Assembly (NCBI RefSeq): GCF_014268445.2
Contig: NZ_CP077089.1
Span: 2,163,501 to 2,227,500, forward strand
Length of the DNA stretch: 64,000 nt
Direction of reading: 5' to 3'
DNA from: Pseudomonas tensinigenes
Lineage (GTDB): Bacteria > Pseudomonadota > Gammaproteobacteria > Pseudomonadales > Pseudomonadaceae
Below, one piece after another: positions 60,104 through 64,000 of the stretch. The first letter of the stretch is position 1. Each line of letters starts with the position of its first letter. The notes below the pieces were generated by a model that saw nothing but the letters and a program-made list of their open reading frames with translations, was not told the origin of the DNA and did no database searches. The position numbers and the translations under genes are program-made.

Positions 60104-61270
60104 ATGGCTTTTTCCGAACGTGTCTCGCGCCTTAAAAGTTCTTTGATCCGTGAAATCCTCGCCGCCGCCCAGCGTCCGGAGGTGATGTCGTTCGCTGGCG
60201 GCTTGCCCGCCGAAGCCATGCTGCCGAAGGTCGAGTGGGCCGACATGCCGCTGTCACTTGGCCAATACGGCATGAGCGAAGGCGAACCAGCGTTGCGCGA
60301 AGCGCTGGCGGCGGAGGCGAGGGCGCTTGGCCTGGAATGCGCGGCGAGTCAGGTGTTGGTGGTTAGTGGTTCCCAGCAGACCCTCGATCTGGCGGCCAAG
60401 CTATACATCGACAAGGGCACGGAAATTTTCCTGGAGGCGCCGACCTATCTCGCCGCATTGCAGATTTTCCAGTTGTTTGGCGCCGATTGCCTGACCGTGC
60501 CGCAAGAAGCCGACGGCCCGAATCTGGCGCAATTGCGCCATCGTCTCGAACAGCACCGGCCAGCGTTCATCTACCTGATTCCGACGTTCCAGAATCCGTC
60601 CGCTGTTCGCTATAGCGAAGCCAAGCGTGCTGCCGTCGCCGCATTGCTCGATGAATTCGGCGTCACCCTGATCGAAGATGAACCCTATCGTGAACTGACT
60701 TTCGATGGCGGTAGCGCCAAACCGATTGCCGGGCGTCTGCAGAAGGCGAGCTGGATCTACACCGGCACTGTGTCGAAAACCTTGCTGCCTGGTTTGCGCG
60801 TCGGCTACCTGATCGCCAGCCCGGATCTGTTCCCGCATCTGCTCAAACTCAAGCAGTCGGCAGATCTGCACACCAATCGCATCGGTCAGTGGCAGGCGCT
60901 GCAATGGATCGGCACGGAGAAATATCAGCAGCACTTGAGCGAATTGCGTGGGTTCTATCGGCAGCGGCGCGATGTCTTTCAAGCAGCGCTGGAAAGGCAT
61001 TTTTCTGATCTGGCGGATTGGAACATGCCGCAGGGCGGGCTGTTTTTCTGGCTGACGTTGAAGCAACCGCTGGATACGCGAACGTTGCTCAACGAGGCGT
61101 TGGCCAATGATGTGGCGTTCATGCCGGGCGAGCCGTTTTTCCCGGATCCGGATAAGCATCACGGGCATTTGCGCCTGAATTTCAGCCATATCGATCCGGC
61201 GCGGCTGGATGAAGGGTTGAAGCGACTGGCGGCGGTGGTGCGCCAGGCGCAGCTGGATAAAGCGGCCTGA
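60104..61270 (+). CDS. PLP-dependent aminotransferase class I/II (MocR-like C-terminal domain type, stand-alone)
   Basis: A 388-residue fold-type I aminotransferase. PLP lysine in TGTVSKTLLPGLRVGY (about 221-236), N/D/Y cofactor contacts in YLIPTFQNPSAVRYS and FVTLIEDEPYRE-like strand (GVTLIEDEPYREL), SGSQQTLDLAAKLYI. Similar to 2-aminoadipate/valine-pyruvate type enzymes (LysN/MalY-like). No N-terminal HTH, so it is not a MocR regulator. ATG at 60104 preceded by GGTGACC. The substrate is not readable. Confidence 0.9.
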   Translation: MAFSERVSRLKSSLIREILAAAQRPEVMSFAGGLPAEAMLPKVEWADMPLSLGQYGMSEGEPALREALAAEARALGLECAASQVLVVSGSQQTLDLAAKLYIDKGTEIFLEAPTYLAALQIFQLFGADCLTVPQEADGPNLAQLRHRLEQHRPAFIYLIPTFQNPSAVRYSEAKRAAVAALLDEFGVTLIEDEPYRELTFDGGSAKPIAGRLQKASWIYTGTVSKTLLPGLRVGYLIASPDLFPHLLKLKQSADLHTNRIGQWQALQWIGTEKYQQHLSELRGFYRQRRDVFQAALERHFSDLADWNMPQGGLFFWLTLKQPLDTRTLLNEALANDVAFMPGEPFFPDPDKHHGHLRLNFSHIDPARLDEGLKRLAAVVRQAQLDKAA

Positions 61271-61274
61271 AAAC

Positions 61275-61304
61275 AAATAAACCGGCTCGAGGGCCGGTTT
61301 ATTT
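61275..61304 (+). terminator. Intrinsic terminator of the aminotransferase gene
   Basis: AAATAAACCGGC pairs with GCCGGTTTATTT, loop TCGAGG, then TTG. It is bidirectional in form. Confidence 0.85.
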
Positions 61305-61337
61305 TTGACTGAGATTTTTGGTGCCTGGAATGGCCTC

Positions 61338-61402
61338 ATCGCGAGCAGGCTCACTCCTACAAGGGAACGCATTCCAAGTGTAGGAGTGAGCCTGCTCGCG
61401 AA
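61338..61402. repeat. Inverted pair, variant of the 24-base repeat (AGGAGTGAGCCTGCTCGCGA)
   Basis: ATCGCGAGCAGGCTCACTCCTACA at 61338-61361 and the reverse complement variant at 61379-61402. The variant family (TGTAGGAGTGAGCC) is also seen at 23756. Confidence 0.8.
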
Positions 61403-61429
61403 GGGGCCATCAGCCCCAATACAGAAACA

Positions 61430-61801
61430 TCAGACCGCAGCAAACCGCTTATCCAGATAATCAATAATCACCTTGGACTCATACATCCAGGTTGTCTGGC
61501 CATTCTCTTCAATGCGCAGGCAAGGCACCTTGATTCGGCCACCCTGTTCCAGCAGGGCCTGACGATCCTGCTCGTTGTTCTTCGCATCCTTCAGCGCCAC
61601 CGGCACATTCAAACGACGCAGAGTACGGCGAGTTTTCACGCAGAACGGGCAAGCATGGAACTGATACAGGGTCAGGCCTTGCGCGGCGGCATTGACCTGG
61701 GCCTGAGTTTCGGCAGGGCGCTGTTTCTTGCCCGGACGGGTAATGAAGTCGATGAAGATAACCAGTTGGCCGAGGCCGACACGAAGCGCTTTGACGAACA
61801 C
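61430..61801 (-). CDS. Glutaredoxin-family protein with N-terminal hydrophobic segment
   Basis: A 123-residue protein. N-terminal hydrophobic stretch (GLGQLVIFIDFITRP, about 8-22), then a thioredoxin/GST-N fold with CPFC (about 51-54) as redox centre, KVPCLRIEENGQ and MYESKVIIDYLDKRF at the C-terminus, as in glutaredoxins with GST-like features. GTG start preceded by GAGGCTTTCAAC; a TTG further upstream was rejected. It reduces or glutathionylates an unknown partner. Confidence 0.82.
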   Translation of the reverse strand: MFVKALRVGLGQLVIFIDFITRPGKKQRPAETQAQVNAAAQGLTLYQFHACPFCVKTRRTLRRLNVPVALKDAKNNEQDRQALLEQGGRIKVPCLRIEENGQTTWMYESKVIIDYLDKRFAAV

Positions 61802-61866
61802 GTTGAAAGCCTCACGGTGCAAATAAAGAAAGTCGCGCAGCTTACCCGATTTTTCACGGGCGAAAA

Positions 61867-61891
61867 AAAACCGGCGATGAATGCCGGTTTT
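61867..61891 (-). terminator. Intrinsic terminator of folE
   Basis: AAAACCGGC pairs with GCCGGTTTT, followed on the minus strand by a T-run. It lies 14 bases past the folE stop. Confidence 0.85.
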
Positions 61892-61905
61892 CTTCGTGCA
61901 GCAAA

Positions 61906-62451
61906 TTACTTGATCAGGCTGAGAAACTCGCTGCGAGTCGCGGCGTTTTCGCGGAACTCACCGAGCATCACCGAGGTGATCATCGACGAATTCTGCTTCT
62001 CGACACCGCGCATCATCATGCACATGTGCTTGGCCTCGATCACCACGGCTACGCCCAGCGCGCCGGTGACTTGCATCACTGCATCGGCGATCTGCCGGCT
62101 GAGGTTTTCCTGAATCTGCAAGCGGCGAGCGTACATGTCAACGATCCGCGCGACCTTCGACAGGCCCAGCACTTTGCCGCTCGGGATGTACGCAACGTGC
62201 GCCTTGCCGATGAACGGCAGCAGGTGGTGTTCGCACAACGAGTACAACTCGATGTCCTTGACCAGCACCATCTCGCTGTTGTCGGAGCTGAACAGGGCAC
62301 CGTTGGTGACCTCTTCGAGCGTCTGTTCATAACCGCGGCAGAGGTACTGCATGGCTTTGGCGGCACGCTTTGGCGTGTCGAGCAGGCCCTCGCGGGACAC
62401 GTCCTCGCCCAATTGGCCGAGAATCGCGGTGTAATTCTGTTCCAGGGACAT
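61906..62451 (-). CDS. folE: GTP cyclohydrolase I (type I, FolE)
   Basis: A 181-residue enzyme. Signature motifs: [32 protein letters not shown] with the zinc-binding Cys/His, [20 protein letters not shown], and the second metal site [15 protein letters not shown]. It converts GTP to dihydroneopterin triphosphate, the first step of folate (and pterin) synthesis. Start ATG at 62451 ([14 protein letters not shown]) rather than an upstream in-frame ATG without ribosome-site context. Confidence 0.96.
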   Translation of the reverse strand: MSLEQNYTAILGQLGEDVSREGLLDTPKRAAKAMQYLCRGYEQTLEEVTNGALFSSDNSEMVLVKDIELYSLCEHHLLPFIGKAHVAYIPSGKVLGLSKVARIVDMYARRLQIQENLSRQIADAVMQVTGALGVAVVIEAKHMCMMMRGVEKQNSSMITSVMLGEFRENAATRSEFLSLIK

Positions 62452-62528
62452 GAAACTACCTGTGGGGATTTTCGCAAAGGGCAAGGGTACGGTGGCGGAC
62501 ACAACCCTGCAAGTTCGGTGTAACGCGA

Positions 62529-63086
62529 TTATTCGTCGCGACCTTCCATCATGGTGCGTTTAAGCATCACGTAAACCGCACCGGCCCCACCGTGTCTGGC
62601 CTGGCACGAGCAGAAACCCAGAACCTGCGCATGTTGACGCAGCCAGGTGTTGACGTGGCTTTTGATCATCGGCCGCTTGCCGTCCAGGCGCACAGCCTTG
62701 CCGTGGGTGACGCGCACGCAGCGGATTTCGAATTTGGTCGCTTCGGCGAGAAACGCCCAGAGCGTTTCGCGGGCCTTTTCCACGCTCATGCCGTGCAGGT
62801 CAAGGCTGCCTTCGAACGGAATCTGGCCGACCTTGAGCTTGCGCATCTGACTTTCCTGCACGCCGTCACGGGACCACATCAGCTCGTCTTCCGGGCCGAC
62901 ATCAATCACGAACTGATCGGACAGGCCATCAACGGTAGCGGTGTCGGTGCGCACGGTGGCGGATTGGCGCAGCTTGGCGATCTGTGCGCGGTCAGCCTTG
63001 GGTTTGCCGGTGTCGGCGCGGTCGTGCTTGATCGGCTTGACGCCTTGGATCGCACTTTTGAACAGGGAAAAATCGTCGTCTTGCAT
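62529..63086 (-). CDS. Smr-domain protein (stand-alone, DUF-type)
   Basis: A 185-residue protein. The C-terminal about 85 residues are a Smr domain: the [15 protein letters not shown] motif and [25 protein letters not shown] and HGGAGAVYV signature. The N-terminal half is charged and without recognised fold. GGAGG precedes the ATG at 63086. Smr proteins of this type are candidate endonucleases or nucleic-acid-binding proteins; in gammaproteobacteria they are usually annotated as YdaL/YfcN-like. Its function is not established here. Confidence 0.88.
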   Translation of the reverse strand: MQDDDFSLFKSAIQGVKPIKHDRADTGKPKADRAQIAKLRQSATVRTDTATVDGLSDQFVIDVGPEDELMWSRDGVQESQMRKLKVGQIPFEGSLDLHGMSVEKARETLWAFLAEATKFEIRCVRVTHGKAVRLDGKRPMIKSHVNTWLRQHAQVLGFCSCQARHGGAGAVYVMLKRTMMEGRDE

Positions 63087-63133
63087 GTCAGCCTCCGCGA
63101 AGGGCGGCCAGTTTACCCAAGTCGAAACAAAAC

Positions 63134-63154
63134 GGCCCGGCAAAAAGCCAGGCC
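63134..63154 (-). terminator. Hairpin terminator after the small membrane protein gene
   Basis: GGCCTGGC pairs with GCCGGGCC (one G-U), loop TTTTT, then GTTTTG on the minus strand. Confidence 0.65.
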
Positions 63155-63160
63155 GGTGAG

Positions 63161-63481
63161 TCAGTCGTGTTTTTTCATCAGGTGCGGGGACATGTTCAGT
63201 TCCCGCGATTGCCGTGCGCGACGGCGGCAGCGGCGCCACAGGGCGACACCGAAATACAGAAACAGCAAACCGACCGCCAGAATGATCGCCGAACCCGTTG
63301 GTGTAGCGTTCAAGTCACCGAGTGCCGGTGGGCGCCCGAGCAGGCTGGCCGCCCCGGCCATCGCCAACAGCACGCCGAACGTCGCCAGAATGGCGGCGAT
63401 CGCTGCGCCGAATCGAAAACGCCAGTTGCTTTGGCCTTTGGGCCGCAAGCGGCGTGCGTCAAATCCATCGGATAACTTCAT
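63161..63481 (-). CDS. Small inner-membrane protein with two membrane segments
   Basis: A 106-residue protein with two membrane segments (about 27-48 FGAAIAAILATFGVLLAMAG and 65-83 GSAIILAVGLLFLYFGVAL), a charged basic loop after the second (RRCRRRARQSREL) and a histidine-rich tail. AGGAAGGTCGGA precedes the ATG. I do not recognise the family. It lies between the isochorismatase-family gene and the Smr gene, all minus strand. Confidence 0.75.
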   Translation of the reverse strand: MKLSDGFDARRLRPKGQSNWRFRFGAAIAAILATFGVLLAMAGAASLLGRPPALGDLNATPTGSAIILAVGLLFLYFGVALWRRCRRRARQSRELNMSPHLMKKHD

Positions 63482-63611
63482 TCCGACCTTCCTCAATGGG
63501 TATCGGCCCTTCGACCGGGAGTTGACCGGGTTGTTCCTGAGGCTATGGCATTTGCGGCAAATGAGAGGATTTTGCAGATGAGCGGCGCCGCGAGCCGCCC
63601 ATCAGAGCCGA

Positions 63612-64000
63612 TCAGATCAGGTCTTGCGTCAATGCCAGCGTGGCGAAATTGTCCGCCATGATCGCCATTTCGGCTTCCTGCACCACGGCGGCGCTGAGCA
63701 CGCGGCCCTTGAACGGCAAGTCGCGGGTGGCGCAGGCGTCTTCCACCAGAGTGCAACGGAAGCCCAGGTTCTTCGCTGCACGTACGGTGGTGCTGACGCT
63801 GGAGTGGCTCATGAAACCGCAGACGATCAAGTCCAGCGAGCCAAGGTTTTGCAAACGGTCCAGCAGCTCGGTGCCATGGAACGCGCTCGGCAGCAGTTTG
63901 CCAATAATGGTTTCGTCACCTTGTGGCTCAAGGCCGGGGATGAATTCGCCGCGTTCGCCCTGCGGGTCGAACAGGCCACCGACGGTGCCGAGGTGACGCA
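63612..64000 (-). CDS. Isochorismatase-family hydrolase, 5' end off the window
   Basis: The frame runs from the window edge (RHLGTVGGLFDPQGERGEF) to the stop, 129 codons. Family signs: LVEDACATRD (about the acidic strand), VVQEAEMAIMADNFATLALT at the C-terminus, and CGFMSHSSVSTTVRAAKNLGF in the position where the family usually has the catalytic cysteine (G.MSHMCVSTT). Here the sequence is SSV, with no Cys in the expected place. So it is either an isochorismatase-like enzyme of the non-cysteine type or a catalytically altered member. The start lies outside the window. Confidence 0.82.
   Translation of the reverse strand, partial: RHLGTVGGLFDPQGERGEFIPGLEPQGDETIIGKLLPSAFHGTELLDRLQNLGSLDLIVCGFMSHSSVSTTVRAAKNLGFRCTLVEDACATRDLPFKGRVLSAAVVQEAEMAIMADNFATLALTQDLI

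Noticed and set aside
21047..61402. CRISPR array made of the 24-base repeats
   Set aside because: The copies are scattered inverted pairs with no regular spacers and no cas genes; they are intergenic repeats.
1..64000. tRNA, rRNA or phage/transposase genes
   Set aside because: None were found; no integrase or att-like tRNA end flanks the array, so its mode of insertion is open.

Overview
The window looks like chromosomal DNA of a fluorescent-group Pseudomonas. The reasons are a GC-rich backbone, the min-rluA-apeB-htrB-patatin neighbourhood that is typical of the genus, the prc/quinone oxidoreductase/FKBP neighbourhood, and many copies of the 24-bp intergenic repeat GTGGGAGCGAGCCTGCTCGCGAA, usually as inverted pairs. 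Most of the window is ordinary housekeeping and metabolism. Two stretches are accessory: an orphan Rhs toxin/immunity locus (about 6.3-11.5 kb) and a 13.5-kb array of unrecognised repeat proteins headed by a pore-former/RTX-like protein (43.5-57.0 kb).

Layout. 0-3.2 kb: a membrane di-haem cytochrome, a catalase-like haem protein and the start of a third gene, translationally coupled on the minus strand. 3.4-6.1 kb: FKBP lipoprotein isomerase, a DUF1232 protein and a small HTH/hypothetical/Sel1 operon. 6.3-11.5 kb: Rhs polymorphic toxin plus immunity gene with an AT-rich 3' end. 11.6-17.5 kb: EAL-CBS-GGDEF protein, tail-specific protease, quinone oxidoreductase, HAD hydrolase. 17.6-23.3 kb: an ABC importer operon that also carries a soluble phosphodiesterase-family enzyme, divergent from a GntR/UTRA regulator, with a TGGTCTAG-type operator near each gene start. 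23.3-23.9 kb: a dispersed non-coding element and repeats. 23.9-34.4 kb: periplasmic M20 amidohydrolase, large MscS channel, a 58-residue membrane protein not separately predicted before, M18 aminopeptidase, RluA, MinE-MinD-MinC, lauroyltransferase, patatin. 34.5-36.4 kb: two tandem Tsx-like channels. 36.6-43.4 kb: urate/allantoin catabolism (permease, PuuD, AllA, Alc, UraD, PuuE; HiuH divergent). 43.5-57.0 kb: the array. 57.2-64 kb: LysE exporter, purine permease, MarR regulator, aminotransferase, glutaredoxin, FolE, Smr protein, membrane protein and a cut isochorismatase-family gene.

The array is the most unusual part. Five paralogues (556-639 aa) sit head to tail on the minus strand behind a 1177-aa protein with glycine-rich hydrophobic segments and a few RTX-like nonapeptides. 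Each paralogue has the same short N-terminus (M-x-KPPK), a Pro/Ser/Thr-rich linker, one or two copies of a beta-type module ending in a tryptophan-arginine motif, a basic patch resembling a eukaryotic nuclear localisation signal in most copies, and a shared C-terminal domain of about 320 residues. I know of no family name for them. The array separates hiuH from a purine permease, although a shared operator-like palindrome (TTGTGTACAA) lies upstream of both, so it looks like an insertion into an older purine locus.

Functional links: the purine genes convert imported (hypoxanthine/guanine/urate) bases through 5-hydroxyisourate, OHCU, allantoin and allantoate to ureidoglycolate and glyoxylate. 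MinCDE positions the division septum. The ABC operon probably takes up an organophosphorus solute and cleaves it in the cytoplasm. No tRNA, rRNA, CRISPR array, integrase or transposase was found.
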